Below, piece after piece: positions 16,150 to 25,066 of a stretch of 64,000 bases of DNA. The stretch's first letter is position 1; every line of letters begins with the position of its first letter. Below the pieces are notes generated by a model, which did no database searches, was not told the DNA's origin, and was given only the letters and a program-made list of their open reading frames with translations. The stretch spans positions 28,113-92,112 of the forward strand of contig NZ_JAUMZV010000002.1 of NCBI RefSeq assembly GCF_030527935.1, in the 5' to 3' direction. The translations under genes and the position numbers were made by a program. Source of the stretch: Kingella sp. (in: b-proteobacteria). Lineage in GTDB: Bacteria; Pseudomonadota; Gammaproteobacteria; Burkholderiales; Neisseriaceae.

Positions 16150-19100
16150 ATGCGTCTCACCCAAATCAAACTCGCAGGATTCAAATCCTTCATCGACCCT
16201 ACCACCATCCACGTTCCCAGCCAGCTTGTTGCTGTGATTGGACCTAACGGCTGCGGCAAATCCAACGTCATCGATGCCGTGCGCTGGGTGTTGGGCGAAT
16301 CGTCCGCCAAGCAGTTGCGCGGCGAATCCATGCAAGACGTGATTTCCAACGGCGCAGCCACCCGCCGCCCCGCGCCCCGCGCATCGGTGGAATTGGTGTT
16401 TGACAACAGTGCCCACGTTTTGCAAGGCGCGTGGGGGCAATACGCCGAAATCGCCATCAAACGCCAGCTCACGCGCCAAGGCGATTCCAGCTATTTCATC
16501 AACAACCAAGCCGTGCGCCGCCGCGACATCACCGACCTATTCCTAGGCACAGGCGTGGGCGCAAAAGGCTACGCCGTGATAGAGCAAGGCATGATTTCGC
16601 GCATCATCGAAGCCCGCCCCGAAGAATTGCGCGTGTATATTGAAGAAGCCGCAGGCGTTTCCAAATACAAAGAACGCCGCCGCGAAACCGCTGCCCGCCT
16701 AGACGACACGCGCGAGCATTTGCAACGGCTAAGCGATTTGCAAACCGAGCTTGCCCGCCAAGTGGGAAAACTCAACGCCCAAGCCGCCACCGCCGAGCAA
16801 TACCGCAGCCTGAAAAGCGAATTGGCGCAAAATCAAAACCTATCCGACTACATCCAATGGCAAAACGCCATCGCCCAAGCCGATGCCGCCCAAGCGCAGC
16901 ATGTTGCCGCCCAAGCGCAACAAGAAAGCCACCAAGCCAACAGCGACAGCCTAAACCAGCGCATCCAAGAGCTACGCCTAACCGAGCGCGAACAACAGCA
17001 GCAACACGACAGCCTGCAACAGCAACACGCCCAATCGCGCGAACACATCGCCCGCCTAGAAGAACAAATCCGCGCCCAACACGCGCAAAACGAACGCGCC
17101 GAACGCGACCGCCAATCCGCCCAAGCCCAGTTGCACAAACTGCGCCAGCAACACGCCGACACCCTAGCCGAGCGCGAAGCCTTGCTGCAACAAGCCGACA
17201 GCAAACACAGCGAGCTTGCCGCGCTTGCCCTAATCGTTGCCGAACACGAAGCGCGCCTGCCCGAGCTAGAAACCGCCGAGCAAACCAGCCAGCACAACCA
17301 CCAAAGCCAGCGCGACCAAATCGGCAGCCTGAAACGCGAACTCGCGCTCAAACAGCAACAGCAACAGCACACCCAAACCACGCTTGCCAACCACCGCAGC
17401 CGCATCCAACGCCTAGAAGACGAATTATCCCAGCTTGCCGCCGCCGATAATCCCGCCTTGCAACAAGCCAAAGATGCCGCGCAAACCCTGCAACACCAAT
17501 GCCAAGCCGCCGAAATCCAATGGCAACACAGCCAAGCCCAATTAGGCAGCCTGAAAACGCAGCAGCAAAAGCAGCAAGCGCATTATCAAACGCTCAATCA
17601 GCAACACATCGCCGCGCAAGCCCAGCAGCAAGCCCTTGCCCAAATCCTGCGCAGCAGCGCGGCCAATGACTTTTGGGCGACCACCGACTACGCGCAAACC
17701 CCAAGCCTATGGCAACAGCTTACCGCGCCCGAAGCATGGCAACACGCCATCAGCGTGGTGCTTGCCGAACGCTTGCACGCCAAAAAGCTGCCCGCCCAAG
17801 CCGCCTTGCCCAGCCCCTTGCCGCAAGGCGCAGCCGCATGGCTCAACCAAGTCCATCCCGTGAGCAAGAAAACCCAGCCCGCCCAAGCCCTGCTCAACCA
17901 AATCCAAGCGCATAAAGATTTTCAGGCTGCCTTACACGACTGGTTAGACGGCATCCTGTGCGCTCCCGATTTGGACTACGCCATCGCCCACCAAAGCGAA
18001 CTTGCCCCGCAGCAAACATGGCTCACGCCGCAAGGGCATCGCGTGGACAGGCACAGCATCGCGCTCTACAACGAAGCCAGTAGCCAAAACCTGATGCAGC
18101 AAAAAGCCCAGCACGACCAATTAAGCGCGCAACTTGCCGCGCTTGCCCCGCAGCTTGCCGCCGCCCAACAGCAAGCCGAAGACGCGCAAACCGCGTTAGA
18201 CCAAGCCGAAACCGCGCACGACCAAGCCCAAGCGCAATATCGCGAACTGTTAAGCCAGTTGCAACAAGCGCAAAACCACGCCAACCAGCTTACCGAGCGC
18301 AGCAACCAAGCCCAGCTGCGCCGTGAACACATCGCCCAAGAGCAAGCCCAGTTGCAAGACGAAATAGAACTGCTTGCCCAACGAAGCGACAGCCTAGCCG
18401 AAGACAGCGACACCCTTGCCCAATCGCTCGCCGAGTTGGAACACCAATTTGACACGCTTTCAGGCAGCCTGAAAACGCAACAGCACGCGCTGAAAACCGC
18501 CCAACTCGCCCTGCTGGAAGCCAATCGCCAATACGGCGCAGCCGAAGTGGAACAGCACAAAATCCAACAACGCGCCGACAGCCTAGCCGAGCAAGCCGCG
18601 CAAATTTTGCTGCAACAGCAAGACTGGCAGCAGCGCATGGAAGAAGCCGCGCTCGCCCAAGAAGCCGATGCCGAAAGCACCGAGCTTGCCGAGCAACTGG
18701 TTATCGCGCAAGAAAGCAGCACTGCGCTTGCCGAGCGCATCGCTACCGCGCAAGACACCCTAGCCGCCACCCAAGCGCAAGGGCAAGATTTGTTCCAACA
18801 AGCCCAAGCCATCGCCGCCGAGTTGCCGCAGATTCAGGCTGCCGTGCAAAACGCGCTGTTGCAACAACAGCAAGCCGAGCTTAACGCCCAGCGTTACCAC
18901 GAGCAGCTTCACGAACGTGGCGCAGATTTAGCCGCCCTTGCCACCGGCGAGCATTCAGGCAGCCTGAAAAGCCTATCGCAACACATCAACCGCCTGCTGG
19001 CGCAAATTGAAGCCTTGGGCGCGGTAAACCTTGCCGCGCTGGACGAGCTTGCCGAAGCCCAGCAGCGCAGCGACTACTACCGCAGCAAAAGCGAAGACGT

Positions 19101-19632
19101 GCAAAACGCCATCGCCCTGCTGGAAGAAGCCATCGCCCAAATTGACCACGAAACCCAAACCCGTTTTTTGGAAACCTTTAACGCGGTCAACGCCAAAATG
19201 CAAAGCATCTTCCCCACGCTGTTTGGCGGCGGCGAAGCCACCTTGCAGCTCACCAACAGCGACCCGCTCAGCGCAGGCATCAGCATCATGGCGCGCCCCA
19301 TAGGCAAAAAAAACAGCTCCATCCACCTATTGAGCGGCGGCGAAAAAGCCCTAACCGCCATGAGCCTAGTATTCGCCCTGTTCAGCCTAAACCCCGCGCC
19401 GTTCTGCTTGCTGGACGAAGTGGATGCCCCGCTGGACGACGCCAACACCAGCCGCTTTTGCCAACTGGTGAAAGAAATGTCCGCCCAAACCCAGTTTCTC
19501 TATGTCTCGCACAATCGCCTAACCATGGAAATGGCAGAGCAGCTTATCGGCGTAACCATGCAGGAAAAAGGCGTATCGCGCATTGTGGCGGTGGATATCA
19601 AACAAGCCATGCAGATGGCAGAAGCAGCCTGA
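16150..19632 (+). CDS. smc: chromosome segregation ATPase SMC
   Basis: The 1160-residue SMC dimerises and, with ScpA and ScpB, extrudes DNA loops to condense and segregate the chromosome. The N-terminal head has Walker A GPNGCGKSN at residues 31-39. Two long coiled coils, unusually rich in Gln and Ala, flank a hinge near residues 510-633. The C-terminal head has the signature LSGGEKALTAMSL (from 1061) and Walker B FCLLDEVDAPLDD (near 1085-1097). The frame is open to 16054, but ATG 16150 begins the standard MRLTQIKLAGFKSF. It follows a DUS directly, with no clear SD. Several in-frame DUS are read as GSLK or FQAA within the coils. The stop TGA is part of a partial DUS. scpB is about 20 kb away; scpA is not in the window. 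Confidence 0.97.
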   Translation: MRLTQIKLAGFKSFIDPTTIHVPSQLVAVIGPNGCGKSNVIDAVRWVLGESSAKQLRGESMQDVISNGAATRRPAPRASVELVFDNSAHVLQGAWGQYAEIAIKRQLTRQGDSSYFINNQAVRRRDITDLFLGTGVGAKGYAVIEQGMISRIIEARPEELRVYIEEAAGVSKYKERRRETAARLDDTREHLQRLSDLQTELARQVGKLNAQAATAEQYRSLKSELAQNQNLSDYIQWQNAIAQADAAQAQHVAAQAQQESHQANSDSLNQRIQELRLTEREQQQQHDSLQQQHAQSREHIARLEEQIRAQHAQNERAERDRQSAQAQLHKLRQQHADTLAEREALLQQADSKHSELAALALIVAEHEARLPELETAEQTSQHNHQSQRDQIGSLKRELALKQQQQQHTQTTLANHRSRIQRLEDELSQLAAADNPALQQAKDAAQTLQHQCQAAEIQWQHSQAQLGSLKTQQQKQQAHYQTLNQQHIAAQAQQQALAQILRSSAANDFWATTDYAQTPSLWQQLTAPEAWQHAISVVLAERLHAKKLPAQAALPSPLPQGAAAWLNQVHPVSKKTQPAQALLNQIQAHKDFQAALHDWLDGILCAPDLDYAIAHQSELAPQQTWLTPQGHRVDRHSIALYNEASSQNLMQQKAQHDQLSAQLAALAPQLAAAQQQAEDAQTALDQAETAHDQAQAQYRELLSQLQQAQNHANQLTERSNQAQLRREHIAQEQAQLQDEIELLAQRSDSLAEDSDTLAQSLAELEHQFDTLSGSLKTQQHALKTAQLALLEANRQYGAAEVEQHKIQQRADSLAEQAAQILLQQQDWQQRMEEAALAQEADAESTELAEQLVIAQESSTALAERIATAQDTLAATQAQGQDLFQQAQAIAAELPQIQAAVQNALLQQQQAELNAQRYHEQLHERGADLAALATGEHSGSLKSLSQHINRLLAQIEALGAVNLAALDELAEAQQRSDYYRSKSEDVQNAIALLEEAIAQIDHETQTRFLETFNAVNAKMQSIFPTLFGGGEATLQLTNSDPLSAGISIMARPIGKKNSSIHLLSGGEKALTAMSLVFALFSLNPAPFCLLDEVDAPLDDANTSRFCQLVKEMSAQTQFLYVSHNRLTMEMAEQLIGVTMQEKGVSRIVAVDIKQAMQMAEAA

Positions 19633-19693
19633 AAATAACAATGGAGCGTTGATGGTTCGCCGACATTATTAGTAAACCAGTTATGCGATGTTT

Positions 19694-19855
19694 AGAACCT
19701 GTATTCACTATTTCCATAGACATCTTTTATGCCCTAAAAACGCGGCTACTGCGTTAAAAATGCTCGCAAGGTGTCCAACCTTACTGCGCTTTTTGCCTTG
19801 TATCCGCGCTTTTATTTCATAAAATCTGCCTATGGAAATAGTGAATACAGGTTCT
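19694..19855. repeat. miniature inverted-repeat element, family A copy 2
   Basis: About 162 bp, AGAACCTGTATTCACTATTT to AAATAGTGAATACAGGTTCT, nearly identical to the copy at 7940. Downstream, 19895-19928 is an inverted DUS pair. The rest of the gap before rluB holds DUS copies and a TACAAT (19942-19947). Confidence 0.85.
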
Positions 19856-19894
19856 TAATCGGCGTTGGCGATAAGCCGCCACCGTTCCATCTCA

Positions 19895-19928
19895 AAGGCA
19901 GCCTGAAAGATAATTTTCAGGCTGCCTT
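19895..19928. terminator. tight inverted DUS pair between smc and rluB
   Basis: AAGGCAGCCTGAAA and TTTCAGGCTGCCTT are separated by only six bases, giving a strong hairpin; no other terminator is seen after smc. Confidence 0.6.
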
Positions 19929-19941
19929 TGCCGTTATCCGC

Positions 19942-19947
19942 TACAAT
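19942..19947 (+). promoter_or_regulatory. -10 box TACAAT upstream of rluB
   Basis: TACAAT followed by ACGC, 134 bases before the rluB ATG. Same style as the other probable promoters here. Confidence 0.35.
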
Positions 19948-20081
19948 ACGCTACTTTTTTATTAACCCATCCTGCCGTGATTGCCACACCGCAGAAGAAC
20001 CGTTTTCAGGCTGCCTCAATCCAATTGTTCACAAATGATTGTTCGCAAAAGGCAGCCTGAAAACCGTTACGGAGACCCACC

Positions 20082-21155
20082 ATGTCCAAAAAATCCAAAC
20101 GCTCCTATCTTGACGACATTTCCGCCAACAAGCCTGCGCGTTCATCCAAACCAGCCAGCAAAGCCAAAGGCAGCCTGAAATCCCATCCCCAAAGGCAGCC
20201 TGAAAACGAGTTCAGCGAGTTTCGGCGAAGCCAAAGTAAACAAACCGAGCGCAGCCCAAACCATCCCACCGCCGACCAACCCATCAAACCGCGCGTAACC
20301 AAAGCCAAAAAACTCATCGTCCGCGCCCCCAACCAAAAAATTCAACAGCGCGCCGATTTTCTAAAAGAGCAACGCGCCGACCTATCGCGCCAAGAGCCCG
20401 AACGCCTGCAAAAAATCCTTGCCGCATCAGGCGTAGGCTCGCGCCGCCAAATGGAAGAATGGATTAGCAACGGCTGGGTGCAAGTGAACGGCAAAACCGC
20501 GCAGTTGGGCGACAAAGTCTCGCCCGACGACCAAGTAACGGTGAAAGGCAACGCCATCAAGCTCAAATGGGCCGACCGCCTGCCGCGCATCATCCTGTAT
20601 TACAAGCAAGAAGGCGAAATCGTCTCGCGCGACGACCCGCAAGGGCGTGTTAGCATTTTTGACCGCCTGCCGCAAGCCGCCAGCAGCCGCTGGGTCGCCA
20701 TCGGGCGGCTGGACATCAACACCAGCGGCTTGCTGATTTTGACCACATCGGGCGAGCTGGTGCAGCGTTTCGCCCATCCCAAATTTGAAGTGCAGCGCGA
20801 ATACGCCGTGCGCGTGCTCGGCGAAGTCAGCCGCGAGCAAATGCAGCAGCTCACGCAAGGCATCATGCTGGACGACGGCTTGGCGCAGGTGGAACGCATC
20901 AACGAACAGGGCGGCGAAGGCGCGAACAAATGGTACAACGTGGTCATCAAAGAAGGGCGCAACCGCGAAGTACGCCGCATTTTTGAACACATCGGGCTCA
21001 CCGTCAGCCGCTTGGTGCGCGTGGGCTTCGGGCCGATTGGCTTGCCCAACCGCCTAAAACGCGGGCAGTTCTACGAACTCAACCCCGCCGAAGTTGCCGC
21101 CATTTTGAAATGGGCAGACATGGCGTTGCCCAATAGCGGCAAACGGCGCAGATAG
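20082..21155 (+). CDS. rluB: 23S rRNA pseudouridine 2605 synthase
   Basis: A 357-residue RsuA-family pseudouridine synthase. An S4 RNA-binding domain (LQKILAASGVGSRRQMEEWI, from about residue 108) is followed by the catalytic domain with the active-site Asp in GRLDINTSGLLILT near residue 211 and EGRNREVRRIFEHIG. The first 105 residues are a basic, low-complexity extension (SKKSKRSYLDDIS..., KPASKAKGSLK, RQPEN, RVTKAKKLIVRAP) carrying two DUS. RluB proteins often have extra basic termini, usually C-terminal. Start ATG 20082 is the only sensible one. It acts on the large ribosomal subunit during assembly. Confidence 0.9.
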   Translation: MSKKSKRSYLDDISANKPARSSKPASKAKGSLKSHPQRQPENEFSEFRRSQSKQTERSPNHPTADQPIKPRVTKAKKLIVRAPNQKIQQRADFLKEQRADLSRQEPERLQKILAASGVGSRRQMEEWISNGWVQVNGKTAQLGDKVSPDDQVTVKGNAIKLKWADRLPRIILYYKQEGEIVSRDDPQGRVSIFDRLPQAASSRWVAIGRLDINTSGLLILTTSGELVQRFAHPKFEVQREYAVRVLGEVSREQMQQLTQGIMLDDGLAQVERINEQGGEGANKWYNVVIKEGRNREVRRIFEHIGLTVSRLVRVGFGPIGLPNRLKRGQFYELNPAEVAAILKWADMALPNSGKRRR

Positions 21156-21235
21156 GGCAGGCGTTAGGCAGCCTGAAAACGGGATGGATGGCACGGCGTG
21201 GCTGTTGCCCAGCATTATCCGCTGGCAAAATCCGT

Positions 21236-21276
21236 TTTCAGGCTGCCTAATCCCATCAACTTAGGCAGCCTGAAAA
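21236..21276. terminator. inverted DUS pair downstream of rluB
   Basis: TTTTCAGGCTGCCTAA and TTAGGCAGCCTGAAAA can form a long hairpin 80 bases after the rluB stop. Confidence 0.5.
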
Positions 21277-21312
21277 ACCATTCAGCCAAGCCCAATCCGC
21301 ATTACCATCCCC

Positions 21313-21771
21313 ATGCTTTTCAGGCTGCCCCAACGCATAAGGCAGCCTGAAAACAAACAGAACGACAACCCTTTCAGGCTGCCTTCATCCCATCCATCCA
21401 ACTCGTTACTCAAAGGAAAATCTATAGCCATCCAAGCCGAATATCAAAAAAATGGCACAGTCAGCTACACGCTCAAAACCGTCCCCAACGACCGCGACCC
21501 GTTAGACGACTGCGGTGTGGACTACACCAACGCCCAAGCATGGATGTTCGCCTGCCGCTGGCAAGAAGTGGACGGCAAACTCTTTCGCATTCAGCACTAC
21601 GCCAAAGACCAAGTGGACAAATTAGACCTACTAGAACGCGACCGCGAAATCCTGCACCAACTCAAACAATCGCTCCGCTACGGCAACGATGACGTGCTGG
21701 ATTTATCCTGCGAAACCATCATCCTAGAAGCCATCTACACCAAATATTGCCAACTCTATCCCAACGTATAA
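21313..21771 (+). CDS. unknown protein encoded just before pyrE
   Basis: The body reads IQAEYQKNGTVSYTLKTV, then DPLDDCGVDYTNAQAWMFACRW and a C-terminal helical part (LLERDREILHQLKQSLRYG). No motif is recognised. The only in-frame ATG (21313) would add 37 residues made mostly of DUS sequence. A good SD (AAGGA 21413-21417) instead points to 21424, where the codon is ATA. The true start may be this rare codon, or an ATG may have been lost, giving about 115 residues. It lies 10 bases before pyrE and probably shares its transcript. Confidence 0.6.
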   Translation: MLFRLPQRIRQPENKQNDNPFRLPSSHPSNSLLKGKSIAIQAEYQKNGTVSYTLKTVPNDRDPLDDCGVDYTNAQAWMFACRWQEVDGKLFRIQHYAKDQVDKLDLLERDREILHQLKQSLRYGNDDVLDLSCETIILEAIYTKYCQLYPNV

Positions 21772-21781
21772 GGACAACGCC

Positions 21782-22429
21782 ATGACCGACTTCCGCCAAG
21801 ACTTTCTCCAATTCGCCCTGCGCCAAAACGTGCTCAAATTCGGCGAATTCACCACCAAAGCAGGCCGCCAATCGCCCTATTTCTTCAACGCAGGCTTGTT
21901 CAACGACGGCGCGTCCACCTTGCAACTGGCGCGGTTCTACGCCCAAGCCATCGCAGACAGCCCAGTCCAGTTTGATATGCTGTTCGGCCCCGCCTACAAA
22001 GGCATCATCCTCGCCGCCGCCACCGCCATGATGCTCGCCGAGCGCGGCATCAACGTCCCCTTCGCCTACAACCGCAAAGAAGCCAAAGACCACGGCGAAG
22101 GCGGCACGCTGGTGGGCGCACCGCTTCAAGGGCGCGTGCTGATTATCGACGACGTGATTTCCGCAGGCACGTCCGTGCGCGAAAGCGTGCAGCTTATCCG
22201 ACAAGCAGGCGCAACAGCCGCAGGCGTAGCCATCGCACTAGACCGCATGGAAAAAGGCACAGGCGAATTATCCGCCGTGCAAGAAGTGCAACAACAATAC
22301 GGACTGCCCGTTGTCGCCATCGCCAACCTGCTGGATTTATTCGCCCTGCTAGAACAAAGCGGCAGCGCAGAATTGGCGCAGTTTGTTGAACCCATGCGCG
22401 CCTACCGCGCCCGCTACGGCGTGGCATAG
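21782..22429 (+). CDS. pyrE: orotate phosphoribosyltransferase
   Basis: The 215-residue enzyme joins orotate to PRPP to give OMP in pyrimidine synthesis. Motifs are FGEFTTKAGRQSPYFFNAG at the N-terminus, FGPAYKGIILA, FAYNRKEAKDHGEGG and the PRPP-binding VLIIDDVISAGTSVRES near residues 119-135. AAGGA lies at good spacing before the ATG. The stop TAG overlaps a DUS. It follows a small unknown gene by 10 bases. Confidence 0.97.
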   Translation: MTDFRQDFLQFALRQNVLKFGEFTTKAGRQSPYFFNAGLFNDGASTLQLARFYAQAIADSPVQFDMLFGPAYKGIILAAATAMMLAERGINVPFAYNRKEAKDHGEGGTLVGAPLQGRVLIIDDVISAGTSVRESVQLIRQAGATAAGVAIALDRMEKGTGELSAVQEVQQQYGLPVVAIANLLDLFALLEQSGSAELAQFVEPMRAYRARYGVA

Positions 22430-22460
22430 GCAGCCTGAATACAGGTTCTTAATACGCAAG

Positions 22461-22499
22461 AACACGGCTTGCCAGCAAGCCGTAGCGGCGCGGGGCGCG
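22461..22499. repeat. palindromic repeat family E, copy 2
   Basis: ACACGGCTTGCCAGCAAGCC followed by GTAGCGGCGCGGGGCGCG, directly after a fragment of the family A element end (TGAATACAGGTTCTT at about 22437). DUS copies fill most of the rest of the 22430-22727 gap. Confidence 0.65.
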
Positions 22500-22727
22500 T
22501 TTTAGCTACGCAACTCCTCTTCGCTACGCAGGCTGCCTATTGTTGCGCCCGCGTTTAAATAATTGTTGCCATCCCAGCAAATAAGGCAGCCTGAAAAGCA
22601 CAACACAAACACAACGCCAAACAAAAATACAGGCAGCCTGAAACCATCGCAATCCGTTTCAGGCTGCCTTGTCCAATATCCTAACTCCATCATTTTCCAG
22701 TACAATCTGCCCTTTACCAACCACAAA

Positions 22728-22884
22728 TATAGTCGTTTCACACAGCCTTAGACAAGACGGCGAGCCGCAGATAGTACAAGTAGTACAGCAAAACTGGCTT
22801 TGTCCAAATCTACGATTTGGCAACAAACCATTTCGCCCGTGGTGTGCGAGCCAACGCAGTATAAGGCTGTATGGGACGACTATA
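22728..22884. repeat. Correia-like repeat element before the Tat oxidoreductase
   Basis: 157 bp whose interior is almost identical to that of the element at 15964. Its inverted ends are different: TATAGTCGTTTCACACAGCC / GGCTGTATGGGACGACTATA. It ends 15 bases before the start codon at 22900, so the next gene's leader consists mainly of this element. Confidence 0.8.
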
Positions 22885-22899
22885 ACAAGGAACCCAACC

Positions 22900-24735
22900 A
22901 TGCCCCTACACCTTACCCGCCGCCGCTTTATCAAAAGCACCGCCGCCGTTGGCACACTCGCCTTTGCCAGCCCCGTTTACCGCGCCCTTGCCGCCGAAGA
23001 AGCCGCTGCCTACTATCCGCCCGCGCTCATCCGCGCCCTGATGGGCGATAACGACGGCAGCCAAGCCGCCGCCCACGGCGTTGCCCTGCGCGGAAAAAGC
23101 GTAACCCTGCCCGCCACCGCCAGCGAGCAATACGATTTAATCATCATCGGCGCAGGATTAAGCGGGCTGTCCGCCGCCTATCTGTACCAAAAATCGCGCC
23201 CCAAAGCCAAAATCCTGATTTTGGACGCGCACCAAGACTTCGGCGGACACGCCATCCGCAACGAATTTCGCGCCAACGGCAAGCTGATTCTAGGTTACGG
23301 CGGCAGCGAATCCATAGACTCGCCCAAAACAGGCTACTCGCGCCAAGCCAAGCAAATCCTGCGCGATTTGGGCATTGATTACACCCAATTCAACCGCTAT
23401 TTTGACCAAACCCTATACGAGCAAAAATGGGGCTTGAAAGAAGGCGTGTTCTTTGACGAAGCCAGCTTGGGCAAAAACGCCGTGGTGGCAGGGCAGCCTG
23501 AAACCGGCAACGCCCAATCCGCCGCCGTGATTGCCCAGTTCCCCCTGTCTGATGACGACCGCGCCGCGCTCACCCAGCTTTACACCCGCCCCGCCGACTA
23601 TTGGCAAGGCAAAAGCCGCCGCGCCCGCGCCGAACTCGCCCACAGCACCAGCTACTACGACTTTCTCAAAAACACCGCCAAACTGCCGCAAGGCGCGTTG
23701 GACTACCTTACCCAAATCAGCAGCGAATACTGGGGCATCTCCATCCACGCCATTTCCGTGTACGCCGCGCTGGAAAACGGCTACCCTGGGGTGCAAAACC
23801 TGAAACTGGCGCACACCGCCCACGCCGAAGAGCCCTACATCTACCATTTCCCTGACGGCAACGCTTCCATCGCCCGCCTGCTGGTGCGCAAACTCATTCC
23901 CAGCATCGCCGCAGGGCACAGCATGGAAGACATCGTTACCGCCCAATTTGATTACAGCAAACTGGATTTGCCCGCCAACAACGTCCGCATCCGCCTGAAC
24001 AGCACCGCGCTGATTGCGCAAAACACCGCGCAAGGCGTAGCTGTCGCCTATCAAGCGCAAGGCAGCCAAGAATTGCAACGCGCCGATGCCGCCAAATGTA
24101 TTTTCGCAGGGCACAGCGCATTGGCAGCGCGCATCATGCCTGATATGCCCGCAGCGCAAAAAACCGCCGAGCAGAGCAACTCGCGCACGCCTATGGTTTA
24201 CGCCAACGCGCTGGTAAAAAATGCCCACGCATTCAAAAAACTCGGCGTGCACCGCCTATACGCGCCCACCGCGTTTTTCTGCGACGTGAAACTGGACGAC
24301 CCCGTGAGCATCGGCGACTACCAATGCACCCAAACGCCAGATGAGCCGATTGTCATCCACATGGCGCACATCGCCACCGCGCTGGAAGGCAAAACCCCGC
24401 AGGAAATGTACAAAAAAGGGCGCGGCAAACTGGCAGGCATGACGTTTGACGACATCAAAGCCGAAATGCTCAAACAGCTTCGCGCCATCTACGCGCTGGC
24501 AGGCGAAAATCTGGACGACAACCTGCTGGACGTATCCATCAACCGCTGGTCGCACGGATACAGCTACGAGCGGCTGGATTTGTTCAACACCGGGCGCAAC
24601 GCCGCCGACACCACCGCGCAAATGCAAAAGCGCGTGGGCAACATTTTCATGGCAGGCAGCGATGTGGCATGGAAACCCTATGTGCAAGGCGCGTTTGACC
24701 AAGCCTATCGCGCGGTGAAAGAAGCCTTGGCGTAG
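22900..24735 (+). CDS. Tat-exported FAD-dependent oxidoreductase, spermidine-dehydrogenase-like
   Basis: A 611-residue protein with a twin-arginine signal (TRRRFIKSTAAVG, Arg7-Arg9) and cleavage region ALAAEE, so it is folded in the cytoplasm and exported to the periplasm. FAD binding is shown by LIIIGAGLSGLSAAYLY near residue 84 and DAHQDFGGHAIRNEF. GYGGSESIDSP, INRWSHGYSYERLDLF and the C-terminal FMAGSDVAWKPYVQGAFDQA fit the family that includes SpdH-type spermidine dehydrogenases. The substrate cannot be told from sequence. AAGG precedes the ATG; the upstream frame to 22669 runs through the Correia-like element and is not coding. No accessory gene is adjacent. Confidence 0.75.
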   Translation: MPLHLTRRRFIKSTAAVGTLAFASPVYRALAAEEAAAYYPPALIRALMGDNDGSQAAAHGVALRGKSVTLPATASEQYDLIIIGAGLSGLSAAYLYQKSRPKAKILILDAHQDFGGHAIRNEFRANGKLILGYGGSESIDSPKTGYSRQAKQILRDLGIDYTQFNRYFDQTLYEQKWGLKEGVFFDEASLGKNAVVAGQPETGNAQSAAVIAQFPLSDDDRAALTQLYTRPADYWQGKSRRARAELAHSTSYYDFLKNTAKLPQGALDYLTQISSEYWGISIHAISVYAALENGYPGVQNLKLAHTAHAEEPYIYHFPDGNASIARLLVRKLIPSIAAGHSMEDIVTAQFDYSKLDLPANNVRIRLNSTALIAQNTAQGVAVAYQAQGSQELQRADAAKCIFAGHSALAARIMPDMPAAQKTAEQSNSRTPMVYANALVKNAHAFKKLGVHRLYAPTAFFCDVKLDDPVSIGDYQCTQTPDEPIVIHMAHIATALEGKTPQEMYKKGRGKLAGMTFDDIKAEMLKQLRAIYALAGENLDDNLLDVSINRWSHGYSYERLDLFNTGRNAADTTAQMQKRVGNIFMAGSDVAWKPYVQGAFDQAYRAVKEALA

Positions 24736-25066
24736 TTTTTGCGCACAATAAGGCAGCCTGAAAACGGGTTTGATTGCGCTGTATCGCGTTTACTCGTTTT
24801 AGCTTCGCTGAAACTCGCTACGCTCGTTTTCAGGCTGCCTCAATTATGTCGCCATACGCAAAGGCAGCCTGAAACAGTATTTTTGGATTTCAGGCTGCCT
24901 TTATTGCGCCCTTGCTATGCCACACCAAGGCAGCCTGAAACCCACAATCGTGCTACAATGCGCGGTTTTCTTATTTCAACCCCCTTGTTTACGCAAACAA
25001 CCGCGCCCCAGCGGCTTTTGTTTTTGTAAACCAGTACAAATCAAACCAAAAGGCAAAACAATCGCC
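24736..25066 (+). promoter_or_regulatory. typA leader region with DUS copies and -10 box
   Basis: Several DUS copies in both orientations (24751-24950) are followed by TACAATGCGCGG, with the -10 at 24954-24959. The 5' untranslated region of about 100 bases before typA is open. No other gene is seen. Confidence 0.45.

Noticed and set aside
17066..18812. Long minus-strand frames rich in Cys, Trp and Ser opposite smc
   Set aside because: They are complements of the Gln/Ala-rich coiled coil (CAA, GCC codons) and have no start signals or protein-like composition.
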